From positions 19,352,088 to 19,416,087 of the forward strand of contig BRKX01000018.1 of the NCBI GenBank assembly GCA_026008535.1: 64,000 nt of DNA, written 5' to 3'. The first letter of the stretch is position 1, and each line of letters starts with the position of its first letter. The translations under genes and the position numbers were made by a program. Of this stretch, positions 36,070 to 46,738 are shown in pieces. The stretch comes from Perilla frutescens (taxonomy: Eukaryota; Streptophyta; Magnoliopsida; Lamiales; Lamiaceae). The notes under the pieces are model-generated. The model ran no database searches. It was not told where the DNA came from and was given only the letters and a program-made list of their open reading frames with translations.

Positions 36070-37170
36070 GATGCCGCCTCGAAGACGTCAAGCTGAGAAC
36101 GAAGATGAGAATGAACCCGAGCAAGTCCCAAACCCCCGGTCCAAGAGCCGAAAGTGTGTTTCTCAAACACAACCCTCCATCGTTTAATGGTTTAGGAGAT
36201 CTAATGGATGCCGAGAAATGAATTCGCTCCCTTAGAACGAATTTTTGATTTCATAGCTTGTTCAGAAAAGAAAAAGTTAAGTTGCGTTCTTTTCATGCTG
36301 ACGGACGATGCGGACTACTGGTGGGAGTCCGTTCGAAGGACAATAACCCTAGAGCAATGGGAGGACTATAGCTGGGAAGATTTCAAGCACGACTTATATC
36401 AGAAGTATATCCCGGATTGTTATCGAGAGGCAAAGGAGATGGAGTTCTGAAACCTAAAACAAGGAAATAAGATAGTGTCGGAATACGACAGGGAGTTCCA
36501 TCAATTGTCAAGGCATGCTCCACATCTAGTGGACACAGACGGGAAGAAGGCACGCAAGTTCAAGAAAGGACTTAAATCCGAGATTGACATAGCCCTCGCT
36601 GGGCAAGAAGACATGTCTTCTGCTCGAACCTTAGCCAAAGACTTAAGCATAGAAACCATTCTCCCTCGGTAGAAAGTCTAACCCCCTCAGTCAACTAATG
36701 ATCCAAAGGGAAAGAGAAAATGGGAAGGAGGAAGAAGAGATGATAGAGGAAAGAAACCCCACTGGCAAAGCCGAGAGTCAAAGGTACCTCGAAGTCAGCC
36801 CGACCATAACCCTAACATGAGGCCGTGTCCAAAGTGCGGAAGGACGCACCTTGAAGCCTGCCGAGCAAATCAAACCGGGTGCTACAACTATGGTGAGGAG
36901 GGACACTTCAAGAGAGAGTGTCCTAAAGGAAACAACAGACGATCCCAAACACCACAACAACCCCGGTACTCGCAACCGCTTCAGTAATTTCCTGGAAATC
37001 AGCCAAGGCTGCAGCAAGGAGGATCTTAGGGCCAAAGGCCGAGAATAAATCCAAGACCAAACCAAGGACGAGATCAAAGGTCTAATCCAGGACAAAGGCC
37101 GCCTCAGCCAGCTCGTACTTATGCCCTCAATCAGCAGCAAGCTGCTAAGGGCCCACGTAATCTAGCCGGT
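36070..37170 (+). pseudogene. Gypsy gag with zinc knuckle
   Basis: Starts MPPRRRQAENED. The conserved gag opening (PPSFNGLGDLMDAEK, ERIFDF) follows, with two compensating shifts before 36208, then DDADYWWESVRR, WEDFKHDLYQKYIPD and EYDREFHQLSRHAP. Stops lie at 36448, 36670, 36679, 36985 and 37027. There is a CPKCGRTHLEAC block and then the knuckle CYNYGEEGHFKREC, in which the second metal-binding Cys is Tyr. This gag forms the virus-like particle in active relatives. Confidence 0.9.
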
Positions 37171-40100
37171 ATGATTACCCTCCTCGAGACGCCAGTTTTA
37201 GCTCTCTTCGATACTGGAGCATCGCATTCGTTTATAGCTGAGTCTGTTTGTAAGAAACTGAAGATAAAACCCGAGAATGCTGAGAATGTTCTTGAGATAA
37301 ATATTCCCTCTGGAAAGAGAATGATGTCTAGGAAGGTCTGCTCTAACCTAGAATTGAACATAGAAGGGGAAACCTTTAAGTCAAATCTTTACGTAATAAA
37401 GATTCGGGACTTCGATATAATCCTAGGAATGGATTGGTTAGCCTCAGCTTATGCCTCCATTAGCTGCCTTGAGAGGGAAGTAGTGTTTCAACCACCCGGG
37501 AAACCCGAGGTGAGGATTTATAGATCAAGGTTAGGAACCAAAGTCCTAGTGATATCCGCCCTGAAGGCCACCAAGATGATAAGAAAGAATAGCTGCCAAG
37601 CATTTTTAGTTAACCTAATAAGGAAAGAGGAAGGAGAGCTTTCAATTGAAGACGTTCCAGTCATAAGAGAATACCTCGACGTATTTCCAAAGGAGCTACC
37701 AGAATTACCTCCAGACAGGCAGGTGGAGTTCGCCATCAAGTTGTAACTAGGAGCCGCCCCAGTTTCGAAAGCCCCCTACAGAATGACGCCTAAGAAATTG
37801 CAAGAACTCAAGGTTCAGCTGCAAGAATTATTAGACCTAGATTTTATCCAACCTAGTGTGTCACCTTGGGGAGCTCCGATCCTGTTCGTAAAGAAGAAGG
37901 ATGGCACATTGAGAATGTGCATCGACTATAGAGAACTTAATAAGCTGGCCATCAAGAATCGGTACCCTCTCCTAAGAATAGATGATCTATTTAATCAGTT
38001 TAAGGGAGCAAGAGTCTTCTCTAAGATAGACTTAAGATCTGGGTATCATCAACTGAAGATCCGAAAGGAGGATATCCCTAAGACTGCCTTTAGAACTCGT
38101 TATGGACATTACGAGTTTGTGGTAATGCCATTTGGATTAACCAACGCCCCAACAGTGTTCATGGATTTAATAAACCGGGTCTTTCACCAATATCTAGATT
38201 AGTTTGTGATAGTTTTTATAGATGATATCCTCATCTATTCCAAGGACGAATAGGAGCATCAAGAGTACCTAAGAGTGGTGCTGGAGACGTTAAGAAGAGA
38301 AAGGCTTTATGCTAAGTTTAGTAAATGTGGGTTTTGGCTCAAGGAAGTTATGTTTTTAAGTCATATAGTTTCAGTAGAAGGAATCAAGGTGGATCCAGTG
38401 AAGATTGAAGCTGTAAGCAACTGGAATTCTCCAAGGAACGTGAACGAGATAAGAAGTTTTCTAGGACTCGTGGGATATTATCATCGATTCATCGAAGGAT
38501 TCTCGACTATATCTAAGCCAATGACGCGACTGTAGAAGAAAGAATCCAAGTTCAAGTGGACACCTGAGTGCGAGGAAAGTTTCCAAACTTTGAAGAAGAT
38601 GCTAACCACAGCCCCAGTGTTGGCCATTCTGGAAAGGAATGAAGATTTCGTGGTTTACGCAGATGCATCAAAGAAATGATTAGGCTGCGTACTGACGCAG
38701 AGAGGAAAGGTGATTGCTTATGCTTCGAGGCAGCTTAAGAATCACGAGCAGAACTACCCTACGCATGACTTAGAGTTAGCGGCAGTCGTTCATGCGCTGA
38801 AGATCTGGAGGCACTATCTCTACGGAGCTAAGTGTGAGATCTTCTCAGATCACAAGAGCTTGAAGTATTTCTTCGAGCAAAAGGATCTTAACATGAGGTA
38901 GATAAGATGGCTAGAACATGTAAAGGATTATGACTACACGATTCACTACCACCCAGGCAGGACAAATGTGGTGGCAGATGCCCTAAGTAGGAAAGAGAAT
39001 GCGGAGCTAGGACTCATTTTAGCCCAGGAAGATCTTCACAGGGAGTTCGAGAAGTTAAGGATCGAGGTGCTAACACCACCCGAGTCCATTCAAGCTCAAG
39101 TTGTCACGATAGTCGTTTAGCCCGACCTGAGGGAAAGGATAATTGAAGCACAAAGATGAGACGAGTTTCTTGAAAAGAAAAGACTAGAAGCACAATCTGA
39201 TAGCTCGCAAGATTTTACGGAAGTCGCCGATAACGTGCTCTTATTCAAAGGAAGGCTTTGTGTGCCAAGCAAGGACGAACTAAAGGAGGAAATCATGTGC
39301 GAAGCACATGACACGCCATATACAACGCATCCCGGAAGCACCAAGATGTATCAAGACCTCAAGAGAAACTTCTGGTGGAATAACATGAAGAGAGAAATAG
39401 CCGCCTTCGTGGAAAGGTGTCTAAACTGTCAGCAAGTGAATGCTTTGCATCAAAAACCTTCTGGTTTGCTCCAACCCTTATAAATTCCTGAATGGAAGTG
39501 GGATCATATCAATATGGACTTTGTAGTAGGTTTGCCAAAGTCTAAGCGGGGGAATACCGCTATTTGGGTAATCGTTGATCGATTATCTAAATCGGCACAT
39601 TTTGCTGCTGTTAAAATGACGGATGGGCTAGATCATTTGGCCCAGCTGTATGTTAAGGAAGTTTTGCATTTGCACGGAGTGCCGGTGTCGATTACATCAG
39701 ATCGTGATACGAGATTTACATCAAGATTCTGGAGGAGCCTACAAGAAGTAATGGGATCAAAGCTTAATTTCAGCACAGCATTCCATCCTCAAACGGATGG
39801 CTAGTCCGAAAGGACTATCCAGATTCTATAAGACATGCTTAGAGGAGTAGTCATCGATCAAGGAAGTATTTGGGAGGAATTACTGCCTTTGGTAGAGTTT
39901 GCGTATAACAACAGCTACCAGTCATCGATCGGCATGGCCACTTATGAAGCCCTGTACGGAAGGAAGTGTAGATCGTCTTTGTATTGGGACGAAGTTGGAG
40001 ATAGAAGGATACTTGGGCCTGAGATGGTCCAGGAAACTGTCCAGAAGATCGAGCTTATTCGTCAGCGCATCAAGGAGGCTCAAGATAGACAGAAGGCTTA

Positions 40101-40560
40101 TGCGGATGAAAGAAGAACGGAGCTCAGTTTCAACGTTGGAGATAAAGTGTTCTTGAAGGTCTCTCTGACAAGAGGAGTAGTTCGTTTTGGCAAACGAAGC
40201 AAGTTAAGGCCCAGATTTATTGGACCTTTCGAAATTCTAGAGAAGGTGAATGAAGTAGCCTACAGGTTGGCCTTACCACCCAACCTGAGTGACGTTCATG
40301 ATGTCTTTCATGTCTCAATGTTGAGAAAGTGCGTGTTTGATCCAAAGCACGTGATTAACAAGGAAGAGATAGTCCTGAATGAGGACTTAGCCTATGAAGA
40401 GAAGCCCCAGGCCATTGTGGATCGAAAGATCTAGAAGCTAAGGAACAAAGAGATTAGTCTTGTGAAAGTAATCTGAAACCATCATGGTTCAGAGGAGGCA
40501 ACCTGGGAGCTTGAATCCGAACTGCTCAAGAAGTACCCTGATGTCGCTTATCATGGTTAG
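37171..40560 (+). pseudogene. Gypsy pol: protease, RT, RNase H, integrase, chromodomain
   Basis: One reading frame with stops but no shift. The protease has LFDTGASHSF near 37207. RT has WGAPILFVKKKDG, CIDYRELNKL, FSKIDLRSGYHQL, VMPFGLTNAP and the catalytic FIDD at about 38218. RNase H follows (VVYADASKK, YASRQLKNHE, FSDHKSLKYF). Integrase begins with an HHCC knuckle (H...H...CLNCQQV, 39300-39440) and keeps the core acidic residues (MDFVVGLP, TSDRDTRFTS). The end has HDVFHVSMLRK and a chromodomain-like EATWELESELLKKYP with two stops. Stops begin at 37744, 38200, 38251, 38533, 38677, 38899, 39118, 39157, 39481, 39802, 39829, 40432 and 40474. Confidence 0.93.
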
Positions 40561-40583
40561 TAAATTTCGGGACGAAATTTCTT

Positions 40584-40597
40584 TAAGGGGGGTAGGA
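40584..40597 (+). other. Polypurine tract of the gypsy element
   Basis: AAGGGGGGTAGGA directly before the 3' LTR. Confidence 0.85.
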
Positions 40598-41306
40598 TGT
40601 AACACCCCAGATTTTCGGATAAGATTTAGAGGATTGTTAATAGTAATTAATTAGTTAAGAAAGAAATTTAAATAAGGTTAATTGAGGTCGGATGTCAGTC
40701 ACGACTTTAGGGGTCAGTTTTCATGAAAATCGTCTTTTCGGAAAATGTGATCCTAATTCTTTTATGGCCATTCGTGGTTTCATTAGAAAGGTTTTAACTC
40801 AAGGAGTATGCCGGTGTTTTCGGATTTTAATTCTAAAGTTAATTGAGTTCCCGGTGATGGAAAAACGTATTTGAGAGGTGAATGAATAGTAACTTTTGCG
40901 TACGTTCGTGTTTTGAGAAATTTATGAAATCCTCCTCGTTGATCTGAGTCTAGTTCTGTTAGGTCCCTTTTATGGGAAATGACTCAAGGATTCTGTTGGC
41001 ATTCACGGATTTCCATTCTGAGGTCAATCGAATGCTCGGGAGCAAAATCTGTCAGCCTGAGTGAATAGTAAAAAGTAATTTAAAAAAGGGAATCTTCGCT
41101 CGTCTTTCTTCTGACGACCCCGTCTTCATCACGAATCAAGTTAGTTCACTAGTATTCGAGCCAATGAGTCTCCCAGTATTTTTAGATTTCGTGTCTGAGG
41201 TCATTTGGATCTCGATATCGAATAAAGCAGCTTTTAACCGAACCCGGGGTAACTTTTGCAGTGTTTCCGCACTGGAGTGGCTTCTAAAGGAAGCCAAACT
41301 CCCTCC

Positions 41307-41314
41307 TATAAATA
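41307..41314 (+). promoter_or_regulatory. TATA box of the gypsy LTR
   Basis: TATAAATA followed by GGGGACC, in the only LTR copy that kept this segment. The likely transcription start is about 30 bases downstream (inference). Confidence 0.6.
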
Positions 41315-42069
41315 GGGGACCACCCCTTTTGCTTTCACTTGCTCATTTACCGTCCATTCACTTCCAGATTGAGAGAGTGAGAAAGCTTTGAGAGCCGAGA
41401 AAGTTCTGTCGAAGTAAAAAGCGTTCTTCGTGAGTATTCCGCAAGACGACGAGCGGAGTGGTGTGGAAGGGATGCGGTGAGGGAATGTGCTAGGGGCGCT
41501 ATTGGGTCGTAGCAGGCGGCTCTGCCGCCGTTGCGACTCGATGAGATGCCGAGCTAGCTACCTTCCTTCGACGCACCTAACCCCGTCCATTCTTGTCCAT
41601 CGGTCTCGATTCCATTTCTTTTTCCGTCTTTTAATTCCGCATTTACTTTTCGTTCTTCATGTTCTTCGTGTTCTTTATTATTGCTCGTTTACCTTCCGTC
41701 TAAGTTGTATTTCGATTCTTATTAAAGTTCCAAGTTAATAACGTTTACGTTATATTTCTCGCTTTATTCCTGCCGTTATAATCCTCGTCATTATTTCGTG
41801 TATTTAGTCTCGTTATTTCCGTTTAAATTCTGTTCAAGCTATATTTAAAGATTTCGTCGTTATTCTAAATATTTAAGGAGAATTATCGTGTTTATGCCGT
41901 TATAATGCTGATTTCTTTTTAAGTTAAAGCATGCCGTTTCGTGTTAATTTAAATTATCGAAGCATGTTCTTTTTTTAAAAAAAACTTCTTCGTGTTCGTC
42001 GAAAGAATCGACGAACACTGAAGAAACCCAGAAGAGGTTGCCCAGAAACTGGGCGGAAGAGAGAGAAAG

Positions 42070-42175
42070 AAGAAGCCCCCCACGGGGGGGGTGCGCCGCC
42101 GCGCCACACCCCCCTCGGCCCAGAAGGCCCCCGCCGGCGCAGGGGTGTGCCGCGGCACCCCCTCTCCCCCATGTT
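42070..42175. repeat. GC-rich palindromic block in the gypsy LTR
   Basis: About 100 bp of mostly G and C in otherwise AT-rich DNA. It includes the perfect palindrome TGCCGCGGCA flanked by GGGTG and CCCC. Confidence 0.7.
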
Positions 42176-43593
42176 GTTTTTCGCTGATTTTTTCGGCTAT
42201 ATTTTCGTACCCCCTTTTCGAGCTTTTTGAGTTTTCGAGCCGTGTTATTTTCGAGTTATTTTCAAGTTTAATTTTAGAAAAGCATTCAAGTTATTTTCGA
42301 TTTATTTCGAGTAAACTTTTCAAGTTGTTTTCCGTCTAGAACTTGAAAAATCAAGATGTGAGGTTCTTCAAATAAATCCTACTCGAAACCTTATTAAGTC
42401 GTAAAGTCGTGATATTCATGCTTAAGTCCTAGCTAAGGGTATTTTAGTTGGGTATTATTTAATTTCATGTTGTTAGTTAGAAATCTTCGAAGGAGGCCGC
42501 TAAGTCGATAATTCGACTTTTGTAGGAGAAAGTGAGCCTCGTGGGAATTCGAAGAAGGATCATCAGCTCCTTGCCTCATCTTCTGCTCCGTAATCGAGGT
42601 GGGTAAATCTATACTCATCTAAAATTTGAGCTAATAAGCTCTAGAAGCATGTTAGGGCAAATGAGATATCCAATAAAACATTTTTGCTCTGCCTGATTGA
42701 TCTTTGTACAAGGAAGGAAGGAAGGAAAGGAAGATATTGTGTTTTAATTAAGCTCTTGAGCATGTTTAGAAATGCTAGAAATGTTAAAGTATTGTTTATG
42801 CTTAGCATGAGATATTTAGAGTTGTATTTAGCTACAATTCGTATTTATTTATGTTCATCTCCTTATATTTGAATGCTTATGCTTTGTTAAAGCTCGTATA
42901 GTTAAGGATTAAGGATTGCCTTGTTAGGGCAGCATTAAATCTCTTATAGACCGAGATCATGCAATATTAAAGGATTAGCCCTTAGACATTGCTCTAAGAT
43001 TGGTTTTGCTAGCAAGGTTAAGAAAGGAAGGAACTTAGCATTTCGCTTAAGCAGGATTTGAGCTCAGAACTTTTAAGGGAGTCACTGCTGGGTTCATTCC
43101 CTCGCAAACTCGTTTGGATAATTGAGGTAAACTCTCTTCTATCCTATGGCATGCCTAAGGGTGCAGTTGACATCATTAATCCCTATCTCGAGACTGGGCT
43201 GTTACAAATTCTGAACTTAAAAAGATTAAAACTATCAATCTAGGACCTGGAAAATGAAATTTATCAATCTAAGTCATCAAAAATCATGTATTTTGATTCT
43301 TCTTATTTTTAAATTATATTTATATTCATTTTCAAGAAAAATTCATTTGTTAATTATCTATTAAATTTAATAAAGAAATTATAAAAAATAATTACAATCT
43401 TAAAAAAGAAAACAAAATACATGATTTATGCATATATTGCAATTTTCATCTTTAGGGTCCTGAATTGATAGTTTTCATCTTTCAGGTCCTGGATAGATAA
43501 ATTACACATCTTTCAGATCTGAATTCACAATTCTCCTTCATTATCATGGTTCAACAATGCTACAATACGACATCAACGCCATTTGTTTTATTA

Positions 43594-43854
43594 ATCCCTC
43601 CATCTCATTATTGTAATCCATTATTCTTTTGGCATGTCTCAAATTATAGTCGTATTTCTTAATTGGAATTATCTTAGAATATTCTTTTATAAATATAATC
43701 CTATTTAATATTATTTGAAATCTAGTATAAATAAAGGAAAATCATAGAGTACAAAATATGGATAATATAGGATAATTGCATATGAATTGTATCTTTTCAA
43801 AACATATTAAATACGGTTTCTTAAAGTGAATTACAATTATGGACACAGGTAGCA
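43594..43854. mobile_element. Degraded Stowaway-like MITE
   Basis: The left side TCCCTCCATCTCATTATTGTAA is inverted loosely at the right, TTACAATTATGGACACAGGT. Much diverged from the intact copies, so tentative. Confidence 0.35.
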
Positions 43855-44151
43855 TATTTATTAGTTCAACAATGCTACAATATGACATCAACACTATTTA
43901 GATGCCCTAAAATTGTAGTAGGATACACAAGAGATATAATTTTAAGGATTTTGCTCTCATTCTTATTTGTCCAGAAACGCTTTAGTTCCTATTTATTTTT
44001 TGTCCAAATTAATACATTATGTATTTTAAAGGTAATCAACTCCATCTTTATTTTGATTTCTCATGAAAGTGGACGTTACATCCGTCAATAATCAACCTAA
44101 ACTACGTCGTTTTGCATTTAATCTCTTCCTCTTCTCCTTCTCTGAAAAAGC

Positions 44152-44155
<4 letters not shown>

Positions 44156-44188
<33 letters not shown>
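44156..44188. repeat. (TA)n microsatellite
   Basis: It borders the left end of element copy B. Confidence 0.9.
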
Positions 44189-44190
<2 letters not shown>

Positions 44191-44958
44191 AACGATTCAA
44201 ATGGGGATCAAGTTCCCACGTAGGAACCAATCCAAACTCTAGATTTGATTAGATTTAAGGGGCCTAATTTAGTCAATGTTTTAGTCAAAGTAAGGTGACA
44301 AACTTGTAATATTAGATAATCTTAAGAAGGGTTATTTTCGTGATTTATAAATTCTATTATATTTTTCGGATTTTGGGTTCAAATTTCAGAGTTAAATAGA
44401 CAACGCTATAAATATGTTGTCTTTCCAGATATGTGTATTGATAAGCTAGCTAACATGACATTATATGTTGCTCACATTAATTAATTATGTTCCTAACATG
44501 AGAAACTTATATTAATAACATGACGAGATCATATTGATAAACTGATACGTGTTAAACAATAATTCATATGACATTGGATCACAATTAAAATAATATTATG
44601 TAATCTATTGTAACATTATACATACGACATGTTGCTAATATGTGAACAATGATTTATTAATATGTAAACAATAATTTCTTAATATGTGAATAACGATTTG
44701 CTAATATGATTTATAAGTGTTGTTAGTATTTTACAGCTTTCATATTGAATTAACATCCTTCAATCAAACGGTCGTAACTTTCTCAACAGTTAATATTTTT
44801 TTAAATTTCTTTTTTTTGTTGAAAAAGAGACTAGACTAACTTTTCAACTATATTTAGTTCAGACTTTAATTATTTTCATATGATAGCAGTTGTGTATTCG
44901 AAGTCGAGTATCGTGTATAAATTAACATTTTTCATATTAGCAACTTAAATAAATGATA

Positions 44959-45046
44959 CTACCTCTGTCTTAATAGCAAGGTCCCTCTTCTATTAAAATA
45001 GAGAGAGTAAATAATAAGGAAGACCTTGCTATTGGGACGGAGGGAG
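44959..45046. mobile_element. Short Stowaway-like MITE, 88 bp
   Basis: CTACCTCTGTCTTAATAGCA and TGCTATTGGGACGGAGGGAG are inverted ends, with TA on both sides. Nested in element copy B. Confidence 0.8.
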
Positions 45047-45300
45047 TATTAGTAATAATGCAGTACCATATTAGCAATGTCTGATAGTTACGACTAGTAT
45101 ATGTATGAAAAATGGATTTCTGTATTTTTCATCAATTTTCGTCTGAACAAACATATGCAATATGTATTTTAAATGAAAGATCATGAAAAAAACTTTAATT
45201 TGAAATATTATTCATGTCAATTGGATTTAAAACGAATGAGTTATGGTTGTTTAAAACTTTAAATTTTTTTATAAATATGATGGCATTACTATTTTAAAAA

Positions 45301-46411
45301 GACAAAGATTTGCGTTATACCGTCTAACGAGTTTCTTATGTTAGATGGATCAAATAGGACTTAAACCCGTCCAAAAAAACGCATCCAAATCCTCAAAAAC
45401 AATCATCCCACGCGCATATCACTAGATATAAAGTAAAGTATCACTAATTATATGTTAGATATCACTTAATATGAATTAAAGTATCATCAACTATGAAGTA
45501 TTTTCACATGCTAAGAAGAAAATAAATAAATATTTTCTATATAAATCATAATGTGTGATTTTAATTTAGTTGGTTCATTTATCTTCTTCTTTTTTTGGAA
45601 TGTTTGTTTATTCTTTGGACATCATGTATCATTAGTAAAGTATCACTAATTATGTGTCAAAATATCACTTAATATGAAGTGAAGTATCATCAATTATGAA
45701 GTGTTTTCACATGCTAAGAAAAAATGAATTATTTTCTATATAAACCATAATGTGGACTTTTAAATTAATTCAAAAAAATAAATTAATTATTTTCTACATA
45801 AATCATAATGTGGACTTTTGAATTAATTCAAAAAAATTATAATGTGAGGTTTTAATTTAGTTGATTCATTTATCTTATTTCTTTTTAAAATTTTTGTTGA
45901 TTCTCCAGACATCATGTATCATCATTATTTATGAAGTAAATTATCACTAATTATGTATCGAAATCACTTAATATGAATTGAAATATTATCAACTATGGAG
46001 TGTTTACATGCTAAGAAAAAAATAAATGAATTATTTTCTACATAAATCATAATGTGGACTTTTAAATTAATTCAAAAAAATAAATGGATTATTTTCTATA
46101 TAAATCATAATGTGGACTTTTGAATTAATTCAAAAAATAAATAATGTGAGGTTTTAATTTAGTTGAATCATTTATCTTCTTTATTTTTGAAATATTTGTT
46201 GATTCTCCAAACATCATGTATCACTATGTATGAAGTAAGGGCCATTCTATTCACAACCCCATTTTTTTCTCTTCACAATCCCGAATAAATAAATAAAATA
46301 AAAAAGTGCTTTTTTTTAAATAAAAAAAAGGAAGGGAGACCACCTCATGTGTCAAATAGAGATCTGTCTGACGTAAGAGATCTGTTAGACGATCTCACAA
46401 AAGATCACCCC
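45301..46411 (-). mobile_element. Non-autonomous Mutator-like element (MULE-MITE), copy 3
   Basis: Exact 9-bp target duplication TTTTAAAAA at 45292-45300 and 46412-46420. The plus-strand left end GACAAAGATTTGCG...ACCGTCTAACGAG is the GACAAAAACTTG-type end. The right end ...CGATCTCACAAAAGATCACCCC is the other type, so this copy is reversed relative to copies 1 and 2. The interior carries the motif inverted (AGTATCACTAATTATG). Confidence 0.78.
45420..46250. repeat. Higher-order tandem repeat with AAGTATC motif
   Basis: Three long units starting CATGCTAAGAA at about 45508, 45709 and 46009. Units 2 and 3 contain an extra 75-bp internal duplication (ATTATTTTCTAYATAAAYCA...AATTCAAAAAAATAAA). AAGTATCAYYAATTATG motifs lie between. 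Confidence 0.8.
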
Positions 46412-46450
46412 TTTTAAAAAATATATGAAAATACCTTTTTTTAAAAATTT

Positions 46451-46682
46451 CTCATATTTACAATTATGTCACTTTTTTTTATCCTCCATATCATCAATAT
46501 GGATAAATTGATTGGTTCGTAAGTTCCTACGTGATGATTGATTTCTATTTGAACCCACCCTATTTTTCAAATTTCTCATATTTACAATTATGTCACTCTC
46601 TTTTTATCCTCCATGTCATCAATATGGATAAATTGATTGGTCCCTAAGTTCCTACACGAAATTGATTTCTATTTGAACCTAC

Positions 46683-46690
<8 letters not shown>
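46451..46690. repeat. Tandem duplication of a transposon terminus, 124-bp period
   Basis: CTCATATTTACAATTATGTC starts at 46451 and again at 46575. Both units run on through AATATGGATAAATTGATTGG to TTGATTTCTATTTGAACC. Confidence 0.85.

Positions 46691-46733
<43 letters not shown>
46686..46733. repeat. (TA)n microsatellite between two elements
   Basis: About 48 bp of TA joining the right end of copy B and left end of copy C. Confidence 0.95.

Positions 46734-46738
<5 letters not shown>

Larger units (their letters stand above)
32939..43206 (+). mobile_element. Ty3/gypsy chromovirus LTR retrotransposon (Tekay/Del-like), inactive
   Basis: Exact target duplication AATTC at 32934-32938 and 43207-43211. 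Plus-strand order: LTR (32939-34361), primer site, unrecognised ORF (34916-35687), gag with zinc knuckle, protease, reverse transcriptase, RNase H, integrase, chromodomain, polypurine tract, LTR (40598-43206). Integrase after RT marks Ty3/gypsy; the C-terminal chromodomain and GGGACGAAATTTC...AAGGGGGG end suit the Tekay/Del chromoviruses. Many stop codons make it dead. Confidence 0.94.
40598..43206 (+). repeat. 3' LTR of the gypsy element
   Basis: 2609 bp, beginning TGTAACACCCCAGATTTTCG and ending GAGACTGGGCTGTTACA. It holds the promoter segment and a GC-rich block (42070-42175) missing from the 5' LTR, but has lost a 640-bp segment after GTTGACATCA (about 43174). Confidence 0.9.
32891..43536. 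mobile_element. MITE split by the gypsy insertion
   Basis: The left end AGGAGAATTGTCAATTTAGA (32891) is inverted at the right, AATTCACAATTCTCC ending at 43536. Both ends continue with a TCTGAAAGAT-type inner arm. An 8-bp duplication TTCATTAT lies at 32883-32890 and 43537-43544. Without the gypsy element and one AATTC copy it is about 373 bp. An 8-bp target suggests hAT type. Confidence 0.75.
44189..46685. mobile_element. Repeat-rich element with GTTCAAATG termini (copy B)
   Basis: The left end GATTCAAATGGGGATCAAGT followed by CACGTAGGAACCAATCC is matched, imperfectly and inverted, by the right end (GATTGGTCCCTAAGTTCCTA...TTTGAACCTACCCC). Flanked on both sides by (TA)n. It carries a nested 88-bp Stowaway (44959-45046) and Mutator-like copy 3 (45301-46411). 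The right terminal 120 bp is present twice in tandem. No coding capacity. Confidence 0.55.

Noticed and set aside
36778..37140. 120-residue minus-strand frame over gypsy gag
   Set aside because: Antisense shadow of the gag zinc-knuckle region; Leu/Ser-rich without a domain.
41949..42172. Overlapping minus-strand frames in the GC-rich LTR block
   Set aside because: Stop-free only because of the GC content; no motif.
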